Source: an uncultured bacterium (GTDB lineage Bacteria > Bacteroidota > Bacteroidia > Bacteroidales > Marinifilaceae). Taken from it: 6,660 bases of DNA. The DNA is taken from the NCBI GenBank assembly GCA_905215395.1, contig CAJMQA010000192.1, positions 1 through 6,660 of the forward strand. Direction: 5' to 3'. Below the pieces are notes generated by a model. It was not told the DNA's origin. It did no database searches and was given only the letters and a program-made list of their open reading frames with translations. A program made the position numbers and the translations under genes. Numbering within the stretch: position 1 is the stretch's first letter; the number at the start of each line of letters is the position of its first letter. Positions 1-6,589 of this stretch are shown here, in pieces.

Positions 1-22
1 ATCACGAAGGTACTAAAAATTT

Positions 23-1009
23 TCATTCGTTTCTGTCTTCATCGCTTTCGGTCATATTCAAAAGATTGATTTTTTCGAACATTACAAATGGAGTTTTCCG
101 TGAGGTACAACTATTTACCAGGCAATGTTCACAATGTTTCATGCAGCAGGGATCAGAATGAATGGAGATCTGTATTTTATCTGAAAATCTGGCCGCCAGG
201 GTATGTTCAAGGCTTTCACAAGCCTGGTGGCTTTCGATGAGATTGTAATACCAGGGCAGGGTGAGATCGCAGTCGATGTAAAGATAACTCCCGTATTTGA
301 TCGCTTTGGTATTGTGTATGTCTATCCAGTCGGGTCGACGGTTATTGTTGATACATTCCGCCATACTGAGCAGGATATCCTTGTCGGCTTTGTCGAGCAG
401 GGTGGCAATTGTTTTTCTGAGTATGGATATACCTGTCCAGATGATAATGGTTCCGAAAATCAGAGCCAAAGCGCTGTCAATCCATAAAATTTTAGTGTAA
501 TAGAGTAGCAGTAAACCGATTACCAGTCCTATGGTAGAATAAGTGTCGGATTGTAAGTGACGTCCTCCGGCTATGAGTGCCATGGACTGGTATTTTTTTC
601 CCATTTTTACACTGTACCATCCCATCAGGTAATTGATCAAACCGGCTATGGCCACAACGATGATTCCGATGTCAAGTTTACCTACAGGAGAAGGGGTAAA
701 TAGCCTTTGTATACCTTCGTATATGATCATTCCTCCGGCTATTGCTATCAATAATCCTTCAACGGAAGCAGATATCAGTTCTATTTTGCCATGTCCGAAC
801 GGGTGTCCCTTATCTTTGGGACGGGCAGCCCATCTTAAACTGAACAGACTGATAATTCCGGCCACGATATTAACAATACTTTCCATGGCATCGGTAAGGA
901 TTCCTACCGAGTTGGTGATGTAAAAAGCAATGAATTTTCCGGTCAGAATGATCAGAGAAAAGGATACAATCCAGAGTTGTATCCTTTGTTTTAAAATGTC
1001 CTCATTCAT
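23..1009 (-). CDS. Cation diffusion facilitator (CDF) family metal transporter with a Cys/His-rich C-terminal tail
   Basis: Probable inner-membrane exporter of divalent metal ions driven by proton exchange. The 328-aa protein has the CDF layout: six hydrophobic segments (roughly residues 14-31, 36-56, 82-100, 112-130, 153-171, 175-194), then a cytoplasmic domain (about 203-287). The family signature GHPFGHGKIE is at 68-77 between TM2 and TM3. In TM2, D40 starts the conserved DAxxS stretch, and the two metal-site positions read E43 and N47, where E. coli YiiP/FieF has D45 and D49. TM5 keeps the HxxxD pair (H151, D155). The ExxxN/HxxxD site means the substrate (Zn, Fe, Mn or other) cannot be assigned by analogy. 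The tail has C288, C289, C293, C296 and C301 with H284, H292 and H295, a possible extra metal-binding element; from memory, related Bacteroidetes CDF proteins have similar tails. The ATG lies 9 nt after the stop of the upstream ligase gene, with no promoter between them, so it should be the second gene of that transcript. Family assignment is firm; the metal is unknown. Confidence 0.95.
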   Translation of the reverse strand: MNEDILKQRIQLWIVSFSLIILTGKFIAFYITNSVGILTDAMESIVNIVAGIISLFSLRWAARPKDKGHPFGHGKIELISASVEGLLIAIAGGMIIYEGIQRLFTPSPVGKLDIGIIVVAIAGLINYLMGWYSVKMGKKYQSMALIAGGRHLQSDTYSTIGLVIGLLLLYYTKILWIDSALALIFGTIIIWTGISILRKTIATLLDKADKDILLSMAECINNNRRPDWIDIHNTKAIKYGSYLYIDCDLTLPWYYNLIESHQACESLEHTLAARFSDKIQISIHSDPCCMKHCEHCLVNSCTSRKTPFVMFEKINLLNMTESDEDRNE

Positions 1010-1018
1010 TGGGTAATG

Positions 1019-2665
1019 TTATTGGTAAAGGAAACGCTTAATACTGCGTTTGGGAGTCTTTTCAAACTCTTCATTGTATAGTTTGAAATTACTGACCTGG
1101 CTGTAGGCCGGTAACTGATGGTTGAGGGATTTCAGGTTTTCAGCCATGATCTCAGCCAGTTTTTCTTCGGAGATATGATCTGCATTTACAGCATCAAAGT
1201 CCGGATAAATTAACGCAACCAGTTTCTCTTCTTTGTCAATCACTATAGATTCGCTGATATAGGGCATATTGTTTAATTTATCTTCAATTTCTTCGGGGTA
1301 TATATTCTGGCCATTGGAACTGAGGATCATATTTTTACAACGTCCTTTGATGAACAGGTAACCGTCTTTGTCTATGATTCCCATGTCTCCTGTATGTAGC
1401 CAGCCTTCGCTATCTATGGCAGTTGCAGTAGCTTCGGGATTCCGGTAATAACCGGACATAACACATTCGCCTTTCGCCAGTATTTCCCCGACAATTTGCT
1501 GCGGATCGGGGGAGTCTATCCGGAGTTCAACCCGGGGAACAGCTTTCCCGCAGGAACCTTGCCGGAAAGTCTGCCAGTTATCGTAGCTCAATAAAGGGCC
1601 GCATTCGGTCATCCCGTAGCCCACAGTATACGGAAAGCGTATGGAGCGGAGGAAGGTTTCAACTTCTTTATTCAAGGCTGCACCTCCGATAATCAGTTCT
1701 TTAAATTTTCCACCGAATGCCGAAATGACTTTCTGACGGATACTATCTCTGATTTTATCATTGATCAAAGGGATATTCATCAACAGTTTCATATGCGGTT
1801 TTTCAATCGTAGGGAAAACTTTTTTCTTGATGATTTTTTCAATGACCAGAGGAACGGTAATGATCAGATCCGGTTGTACTTCAGCAAATGCATCTGCAAT
1901 TATTTTCGGAGAAGGGGTACGCGACAGAAAATGAATGTGCGTACCGTTGACAAATTGATACATGAACTCAAAGGCCAGTCCGTACATATGAGCCATAGGG
2001 AGCATGCAAACAACCTGTTCGCCTGGATTTATTCCGTAAGTATCAATGGCAAATTGCACGTTGGTCCGGAGACTCCGGTAGGGTAGCATCACCCCTTTGG
2101 AGGAACTCGTCGTTCCGGAGGTGTAATTGATTACAGCCAGTTGTTCCGGATGTTCATATTCGTAATGTACATCTTCGGGGGTGAACCGCTCCGGATATTT
2201 CTGGCCGAACAATTCGTTTAGTTTTGCCCGGGCCTGGATCAATTCTTTTTTATTGGCACATCGTAATGAATAGTCTTCAATGCGTATAACTCCATCCAGA
2301 TTAGGCATAGCTGTCTCGTCTAGATTTTCCCAGACGACATCTCCTGCGAATAAAATCCGGGATTCTGAATGATTGACAATGTGATGTACGTTATCGGGTT
2401 TAAACTCGTTCAGTATGGGAACGGCAACTGCCCCGTAAGATAGAGTGGCCAGGAAAGCTATTCCCCAATTGCTGGTGTTACGGCTGCACAATGCAATTTT
2501 GTCTCCTTTCCGGATACCACAATGCTCAAACAGCAAGTGTAGTTTTTCTATTTTCCGGGCTACGTCTTTATAAGAACTGGTGGCTCCTTTAAAATCGGTT
2601 AATGCTGGCCGGTTCCAATTGTTACGGATACTTTCTTCTATGTATTTTATAAAACTTTCTTCCAT
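1019..2665 (-). CDS. Long-chain fatty acid-CoA ligase-like AMP-binding enzyme (paralogue A)
   Basis: ANL-superfamily adenylate-forming enzyme, most likely activating a fatty acid to acyl-AMP and then acyl-CoA at the cytoplasmic face of the membrane. It is 548 aa, close to FadD length and full-length. Core motifs in order: A3 P-loop YTSGTTSSSKG (181-191), AHMYGL (225-230), A5 GYGMTE (349-354), A7 WLHTGD (422-427), A8 hinge and binding region around GRCK (441-444) and GQNIYPEEIE (452-461), and the C-terminal A10 region TPKRSIKRF (537-545). Two departures from the textbook motifs: Ser187 replaces the usual Gly after SGTT, and Ser541 falls where the A10 catalytic Lys is expected in my hand alignment. 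The next gene upstream is an ungapped paralogue (about 63% identity), so the pair arose by tandem duplication. A near-consensus promoter lies 21 nt before the ATG, and the CDF gene follows 9 nt after the stop. Chain-length specificity cannot be read; an acyl-ACP synthetase role is possible. Confidence 0.93.
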   Translation of the reverse strand: MEESFIKYIEESIRNNWNRPALTDFKGATSSYKDVARKIEKLHLLFEHCGIRKGDKIALCSRNTSNWGIAFLATLSYGAVAVPILNEFKPDNVHHIVNHSESRILFAGDVVWENLDETAMPNLDGVIRIEDYSLRCANKKELIQARAKLNELFGQKYPERFTPEDVHYEYEHPEQLAVINYTSGTTSSSKGVMLPYRSLRTNVQFAIDTYGINPGEQVVCMLPMAHMYGLAFEFMYQFVNGTHIHFLSRTPSPKIIADAFAEVQPDLIITVPLVIEKIIKKKVFPTIEKPHMKLLMNIPLINDKIRDSIRQKVISAFGGKFKELIIGGAALNKEVETFLRSIRFPYTVGYGMTECGPLLSYDNWQTFRQGSCGKAVPRVELRIDSPDPQQIVGEILAKGECVMSGYYRNPEATATAIDSEGWLHTGDMGIIDKDGYLFIKGRCKNMILSSNGQNIYPEEIEDKLNNMPYISESIVIDKEEKLVALIYPDFDAVNADHISEEKLAEIMAENLKSLNHQLPAYSQVSNFKLYNEEFEKTPKRSIKRFLYQ

Positions 2666-2685
2666 TTCGCTTGCTTTGAATCAGC

Positions 2686-2717
2686 CAAAGATAAATCTTT
2701 CCGGTTGAAACCGGAAA
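2686..2717 (-). promoter_or_regulatory. Bacteroidetes-type promoter of acyl-CoA ligase A
   Basis: On the minus strand the -7 box TATCTTTG (2686-2693) matches the Bacteroides consensus TAnnTTTG exactly. A -33-like TTTC (2714-2717) sits 20 nt upstream, one base off TTTG. Initiation about 6 nt beyond the -7 box would leave a leader of only about 15 nt before the ATG at 2665, with no Shine-Dalgarno sequence, as is common in this phylum. It implies that ligase A and the CDF gene can be expressed separately from ligase B. Confidence 0.6.
2698..2717. repeat. 20-bp perfect inverted repeat in the spacer of the ligase A promoter
   Basis: Two 9-bp arms (TTTCCGGTT and AACCGGAAA) flank a 2-bp centre, making a perfect inverted repeat. 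It lies 36 nt after the stop of ligase B and occupies the interval between the -33 and -7 boxes of the ligase A promoter, including the -33-like bases. It could be an operator bound by a dimeric regulator, or part of a hairpin reducing read-through from ligase B; the minus-strand transcript continues as GAUUUAUCUUU, which is only a weak U-tract. I favour an operator slightly, because of its position in the promoter. Confidence 0.45.
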
Positions 2718-2753
2718 CCTTGGAAGGAAAAAATAGTAAACAGAGGTGAAAAC

Positions 2754-4400
2754 TTATTGATATAAGTACCTCTTAATACTTCGTTTAGGGGTTTTTTCAA
2801 ATTCTGTTTCCCTTACTTTCAAACGGGCAATCTGGCTGTATGTGGGAAGCATGTTGTTTAGTAGTTTCCGGTTATCCTCCATGATTTTTTTCAGGTGTTC
2901 TTCGTTTATTTTATCCTTTTTAGCCTGTTCATAATCGGGATAAACCAATGCTATTAATTTACTATCATTTTCCACCACCAGGGATTCTGATACATAAGGA
3001 AGGGCATTCAGCCGGTCTTCAATCTCTTCCGGATAAATATTTTGTCCGCTGGGACCTAGAATCATGTTTTTGCTGCGTCCTTTGATAAAAAGATAACCGT
3101 CGGGATCGATGATTCCCAGGTCGCCGGTGTGTAACCACCCCTCTTCATCTATGGTCATCTGTGTCGCTTCCTTATTGCGGTAATATCCCTCCATAACATT
3201 ATCTCCCCGGACCAGGATCTCTCCGACTATTTTTTCGGGGTTGGATGAGTTTATCCGGATTTGCATGCGATCAACAACCTTACCGCAAGAGCCTGTGCGG
3301 AAGGTATGCCAGTCGTCGAAAGAAATGGCGGGACCACATTCGGTCATACCGTAACCTACCGTGTAGGGGAATTTTACGGAGCTCAGGAATTTTTCTACTT
3401 CAAGATTCAGGGCTGCCCCCCCGATGGCTATCAATTTGAAGCGTCCTCCGAAAGCATTGATAATTTTATGCCGGATAGAGGTTCGGAGACGGCTGTTGAT
3501 ATATGGTATTTTCAGGAATAATTTGATGTGGAATTTTTCCAGTTGCGGTAGTACCCGGTGTTTGATGATTTTTTCTATGATCAGGGGTACAGCTACAATC
3601 AGATTGGGCTTTACTTCTGAAAAAATTTCATTGATGATTTTCGGGGACGGGGTTTTAGAGATGAAATATACGTGCACGCCACTGGCAAAAGGGTAGATCA
3701 GTTCGAAAGCCAGTCCGTACATATGTGCCATAGTTAATATGGATACCAGACGTTCTCCCGGATTATACCCCATTTTGTCCAGGGCATATTTCAGATTTGA
3801 CCACATGCTGCGGTAAGGGAGCATAACTCCTTTGGAGGCACTGGTGGTTCCTGAGGTATAATTGATCATTGCCAGCTGATCAGGTTGGTCTGGTTCATAG
3901 TGTACATCAGCAACGCTGAACTGCGGGGAATATTTTTGTCTGAATAATGCTGCTAAATGTGTATGTGCCTGGCCGAATCCGGGATTGGTGTTGTGCAGAA
4001 TACTGTAATCTTCGATTTTCACTACAGTTTCAAGTTTGGGCATATGAGATTTGTCCAGTTCTTCCCAGATGGGGGTACCAACAAATAATATCCTGCAAGC
4101 GGAATGGTTGATTATGTGGTGTATATTGTCGGCTTTAAATTCGTGGAGAATGGGTACGGCAACTGCCCCGTAAGACAGGGTAGCCAGGAAAGCGATCCCC
4201 CAATTGGCCAGATTCCGGCTGCATAAAGCTATTTTATCTCCTTTTTGAATACCGGCTTCCTGAAACAGGATATGCAGTTCGGCAATCTTCCGGGCCACAT
4301 TGTGGTAGGTGTGGGTTGTTCCTTTATAATCGGTGAGGGCGTGATGATTCCAGTGAGTTTTAATACTATGTTCAATGTAATATAAAAAGCTTTCTTCCAT
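2754..4400 (-). CDS. Long-chain fatty acid-CoA ligase-like AMP-binding enzyme (paralogue B)
   Basis: Second ANL-superfamily ligase, predicted to form acyl-AMP and then acyl-CoA. From the ATG at 4400 it is 548 aa, the same length as paralogue A, and the two align end to end without a gap (346 of 548 identical by my count). I chose this start because both proteins then begin MEESF and match from residue 1. An in-frame ATG at 4484 would add 28 residues with no counterpart in the paralogue and remains possible. Motifs: A3 YTSGTTSASKG (181-191), AHMYGL (225-230), A5 GYGMTE (349-354), A7 WLHTGD (422-427), GRSK (441-444), GQNIYPEEIE (452-461), and C-terminal TPKRSIKRY (537-545). It shares the SGTTS variant of A3 and the Ser at the A10 lysine position with paralogue A. 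The pair differs most around residues 132-160 and 200-210 and in parts of the C-terminal domain (about 475-530), so substrate preference may have split. No consensus promoter was found upstream. Confidence 0.92.
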   Translation of the reverse strand: MEESFLYYIEHSIKTHWNHHALTDYKGTTHTYHNVARKIAELHILFQEAGIQKGDKIALCSRNLANWGIAFLATLSYGAVAVPILHEFKADNIHHIINHSACRILFVGTPIWEELDKSHMPKLETVVKIEDYSILHNTNPGFGQAHTHLAALFRQKYSPQFSVADVHYEPDQPDQLAMINYTSGTTSASKGVMLPYRSMWSNLKYALDKMGYNPGERLVSILTMAHMYGLAFELIYPFASGVHVYFISKTPSPKIINEIFSEVKPNLIVAVPLIIEKIIKHRVLPQLEKFHIKLFLKIPYINSRLRTSIRHKIINAFGGRFKLIAIGGAALNLEVEKFLSSVKFPYTVGYGMTECGPAISFDDWHTFRTGSCGKVVDRMQIRINSSNPEKIVGEILVRGDNVMEGYYRNKEATQMTIDEEGWLHTGDLGIIDPDGYLFIKGRSKNMILGPSGQNIYPEEIEDRLNALPYVSESLVVENDSKLIALVYPDYEQAKKDKINEEHLKKIMEDNRKLLNNMLPTYSQIARLKVRETEFEKTPKRSIKRYLYQ

Positions 4401-4756
4401 GACTCTGATCGGTTTGTCTGAAAAGCACATCCCGGAGGCCGGTGTGGAAAGTGCTTGAGCACGGTCGTGTTTAATTTCGTCCATATTTCCACAGTTGATG
4501 GGCGTCGGAATGTGCTTATAGAATTGTTATACCTGAATTCCGGAAAAAGGATTCGGTTTATAAAAGATTTATATTTTTTTATCTTATGTGGAAAACGTTA
4601 TATAGGATTGAATAGGCTTTAAGAAAGTGGTATTTACCCATATGAAGTTAAATAATGTCAGGGACGAAACTAAAGAGTGTCAGGGGTCGTAATTAGGAAC
4701 GAGTAAACATTAAAGTGCTCATTATAATTATATTACATACTTTAACATTCTTAATT
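4401..4756. other. Divergent intergenic region between ligase B and gadB
   Basis: About 355 bp of AT-rich DNA separate the two divergent genes (about 270 bp if ligase B starts at 4484). I found no TAnnTTTG box in either direction. The best plus-strand candidate is TTG at 4608-4610, 20 nt before TATTTACC at 4631-4638, which matches the -7 consensus only weakly. The visible structure is a tandem imperfect repeat at 4656-4703. I see no tRNA, no recognisable small RNA and no further gene. Confidence 0.5.
4656..4703 (+). repeat. Imperfect tandem repeat upstream of gadB, possible operator pair
   Basis: Two abutting copies begin TGTCAGGG at 4656 and 4678. Each continues with a related CGnAAnTA stretch (ACGAAACTA, then TCGTAATTA one base further on) and ends in GAG. 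Start-to-start distance is 22 bp, close to two helical turns, so both copies would face the same side of the DNA. The second copy ends 53 nt before the gadB ATG. The position suggests a binding site for a gadB regulator, but no known regulator motif was recognised. Confidence 0.4.
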
Positions 4757-6154
4757 ATGAAAACAGAAAATCCAAACACCCCCATTTTCGGTACGTCGGA
4801 GGAATTCCGGGTAGCTCCCAAGTTTGAAATGCCTAGAAATTCAATGCCTGGTGAGGTAGCCTATCAGTTGGTTCATGATGAAGCTATGCTGGACGGAAAT
4901 TCCCGTTTAAATCTGGCAACTTTTGTATCGACCTGGATGGACGATTATGCCCGTCGTATTATGACGGAGAATATGGATAAAAACATGATCGATAAGACTG
5001 AATATCCGCAAACGGCAGAAATAGAACGCCGTTGTGTAAATATCCTGGCTAAATTGTGGAATTCTCCGGAGAAACCGTACTGTACCGGTACCAGTACTGT
5101 CGGATCGTCTGAAGCTTGTATGCTTGGAGGGATTGCAGCTCTGAAACGCTGGCAGAAACGTCGTCGCGCCAAGGGGCTTCCGACCGACAAACCCAATTTT
5201 ATTATTTCTACCTGTATGCAGGTCGTATGGGAAAAGTTCGCTATTTATTGGGATGTAGAAATGCGGATGGTGCCTGTTACTATGGATAAAATTACCATGC
5301 AGGCAGAAGATGTCGTAAAGATGTGTGACGAAAATACCATATGTGTTGTTCCGATTCAAGGGGTGACGATTACGGGTTTAAACGACAATGTCAAAGAGAT
5401 CAATGACGCTTTGGATAAATTAAATGCACAGAAAGGCTGGGAGATTTGTATTCATGTGGATGCGGCTACCGGTGGTTTTATCCATCCGTTTATCGATCCG
5501 GAAACAGTTTGGGATTTCCGTTTGAAATGGGTATTGTCGATTAGTACCTCAGGACATAAATTTGGTTTGGTGTATCCGGGTGTAGGTTGGGTTGTCTGGA
5601 AAGATAAACAATATTTGCCTCAGGAAATGAATTTTGCCGTGAACTATCTGGGAGCTGATATTCCGAGTATTTCTATCAACTTTTCCCGTCCTGGAAATCA
5701 GGTGCTGGCTCAGTATTATCAGTTCCTGCGTCTGGGGATGGAAGGATACCGTCAGATTCAGCAAAACTGTCTTAATGTTTGTTTGTACCTGAAAGAACAA
5801 TTGAAAGAGATGGGTATTTTTGAATTTTTCAGCAATGATATGCCGAATCCATTGTTTATCTGGAAGCTGAAAGACGATCCGAAACGGAAATGGACTTTAT
5901 ATGATTTATCAGATGCATTACATACGCAGGGATGGCAGGTTCCGGCTTATACCATGCCTAAGAATATGGAAGATGTTATCATCATGCGGGTAGTGGTTCG
6001 TCAGGGAACAGGAAAAGATCTGGCAGACCTGTTGATGAAGGATATGCGGGCCAATATTGCTGTGCTCGATAAATTACAGGAACCAACGAATAGCGCTATT
6101 CTTTGGAATAAAAAACAACCTCAGAAACCAAGGGGCTTCAATCACGCAAAATAA
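4757..6154 (+). CDS. gadB: Glutamate decarboxylase, PLP-dependent (GadA/GadB type)
   Basis: Converts L-glutamate to 4-aminobutyrate (GABA) and CO2 with uptake of a proton, in the cytosol; part of glutamate-dependent acid resistance. The 465-aa product is one residue shorter than E. coli GadB (466 aa) and collinear with it. Landmarks: LDGNSRLNLATF (45-56), ATG-proximal family segment RRCVN (91-95), GSSEACMLGG (116-125) in the cofactor pocket, HVDAATGG (233-240) with Asp235 near the PLP ring nitrogen, and SGHKFG (265-270) with Lys268 as the Schiff-base lysine (E. coli Lys276). The C-terminus ends GFNHAK; His463 sits near the end like E. coli His465, which closes the active site at neutral pH. 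I start at ATG 4757, since an in-frame GTG at 4715 would add 14 hydrophobic residues not seen in the family. No Shine-Dalgarno is present. A strong palindromic terminator follows, so it looks monocistronic, with no gadC antiporter or glutaminase beside it. Confidence 0.96.
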   Translation: MKTENPNTPIFGTSEEFRVAPKFEMPRNSMPGEVAYQLVHDEAMLDGNSRLNLATFVSTWMDDYARRIMTENMDKNMIDKTEYPQTAEIERRCVNILAKLWNSPEKPYCTGTSTVGSSEACMLGGIAALKRWQKRRRAKGLPTDKPNFIISTCMQVVWEKFAIYWDVEMRMVPVTMDKITMQAEDVVKMCDENTICVVPIQGVTITGLNDNVKEINDALDKLNAQKGWEICIHVDAATGGFIHPFIDPETVWDFRLKWVLSISTSGHKFGLVYPGVGWVVWKDKQYLPQEMNFAVNYLGADIPSISINFSRPGNQVLAQYYQFLRLGMEGYRQIQQNCLNVCLYLKEQLKEMGIFEFFSNDMPNPLFIWKLKDDPKRKWTLYDLSDALHTQGWQVPAYTMPKNMEDVIIMRVVVRQGTGKDLADLLMKDMRANIAVLDKLQEPTNSAILWNKKQPQKPRGFNHAK

Positions 6155-6160
6155 AAAGGG

Positions 6161-6208
6161 TGATACAATAAAACGGCAGGAGAATTCTCCTGCCGTTTTA
6201 TTGTATCA
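6161..6208 (+). terminator. Perfect 48-bp palindrome, intrinsic terminator of gadB
   Basis: Six bases after the gadB stop lies a perfect palindrome with two 24-bp arms and no spacer, centred on an EcoRI-type GAATTC (6182-6187). The GC-rich core ACGGCAGGAGA pairs with TCTCCTGCCGT and is flanked by an A-rich arm on the left and a T-rich arm (TTTTATTGTATCA) on the right. That gives a rho-independent terminator that could work in both directions. In RNA a loop of about 4 nt at AAUU is expected. Confidence 0.9.
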
Positions 6209-6341
6209 GGTTATATCAGTACCAGGAATATTTTTTTATTTTCATATTTTACAAATGCTGCATACTACATTTACACGATACAAAGATAGGGTGGTTCATG
6301 GTATTCTTTATTATAAATTATCATCTTTCCTTTATATATCA

Positions 6342-6362
6342 CGGATAAGTGTTTATTATCCG
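6342..6362. repeat. Inverted repeat just upstream of the cold-shock gene promoter
   Basis: Seven-bp arms CGGATAA and TTATCCG flank a 7-nt centre (GTGTTTA). The element ends 8 nt before the -33 element of the promoter at 6371-6401, a suitable place for a regulator. It lacks a T-tract on the plus side, so a terminator is less likely. The rest of 6209-6370 is AT-rich and shows nothing I can name. Confidence 0.35.
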
Positions 6363-6370
6363 GTAAAAAG

Positions 6371-6401
6371 ATTGTAGGTCTGGTTTATTGTATTACCTTT
6401 G
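6371..6401 (+). promoter_or_regulatory. Bacteroidetes-type promoter of the right-edge cold-shock-like gene
   Basis: The -7 box TACCTTTG (6394-6401) matches TAnnTTTG exactly, and ATTG (6371-6374) lies 19 nt upstream as a good -33 element. Initiation near 6407 would give a leader of about 183 nt before the ATG at 6590. Confidence 0.65.
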
Positions 6402-6406
6402 TATAC

Positions 6407-6589
6407 ATTAGAGTTTATGAATCATTATTGTCAAAGTTCTTCTTTAATTATTTAAATAAGTCTCTCCTTTAATAATCTTACTCTCTAAATGATTTTATTC
6501 TAGTGAACATTTATATTGCAGGTTTGAGCTGTGCCATCAATGATGCAGGCTGGAACATGGAAAAATTCATTTACATTAAATATAATTGC
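6407..6589 (+). promoter_or_regulatory. Long 5' leader of the cold-shock-like gene
   Basis: Between the predicted start site and the ATG at 6590 lie about 183 nt, AT-rich and pyrimidine-rich in the first half (CT-rich runs at 6436-6486). Cold-shock mRNAs such as E. coli cspA (leader about 160 nt) carry long leaders that act as temperature-responsive structures, so a similar role is plausible here. The last 87 nt contain an RRM-like coding fragment, listed separately. The extent is inferred from the promoter; no structure was computed. Confidence 0.4.
6503..6589 (+). pseudogene. Fragment resembling the N-terminus of an RRM RNA-binding protein, fused in frame to the next gene
   Basis: Reading from GTG 6503, codons 2-15 give NIYIAGLSCAINDA. 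This closely resembles the beta-1/RNP2 start of short Bacteroidetes RRM proteins as I remember them (MNIYIAGLSY-INDADL type). After residue 15 the resemblance fades (GWNMEKFIYI...), and there is no RNP1 motif. The frame stays open through 29 codons into the ATG at 6590. An upstream in-frame TAA at 6473 bounds it. It could be a truncated relic of an RRM gene, a leader exchanged by recombination between related RNA-chaperone genes, or a real 29-residue extension starting at GTG. Confidence 0.45.

Noticed and set aside
203..500. Plus-strand open frames antisense to the CDF gene, and similar antisense frames over the ligases and gadB
   Set aside because: They lie opposite well-supported genes, have no recognisable domains, and follow from the codon composition of the real genes.
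4451..4462. Inverted repeat GTGCTTGAGCAC upstream of ligase B
   Set aside because: Five-bp arms are expected by chance at this length and no promoter element adjoins it.
4401..4484. 28-residue N-terminal extension of ligase B from the in-frame ATG at 4484
   Set aside because: It has no match in paralogue A, which begins at the position equivalent to ATG 4400 and then aligns over its full length; the extension is not excluded but is less likely.
4559..4573. AT-only inverted repeat TATAAA-AGA-TTTATA
   Set aside because: Low-complexity AT-rich DNA easily gives such symmetry, and it matches no promoter consensus.
4715..4756. GTG start of gadB at 4715 adding 14 hydrophobic residues
   Set aside because: The ATG at 4757 gives a length within one residue of E. 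coli GadB, and a hydrophobic leader makes no sense for a cytosolic decarboxylase.
6281..6288. Minus-strand TATCTTTG, a perfect -7 box
   Set aside because: There is no -33 element at the right distance, and the only thing downstream on that strand is the gadB palindrome.
6057..6377. Plus-strand open frame overlapping the 3' end of gadB and running through the terminator
   Set aside because: It crosses the 48-bp palindrome and AT-rich non-coding DNA, and its translation resembles no known protein.
6417..6455. 12-codon ORF in the csp leader starting ATG at 6417 (MNHYCQSSSLII)
   Set aside because: It is too short, with no runs of a single regulatory amino acid and no attenuator-like hairpin after it; kept only as a remote leader-peptide possibility.
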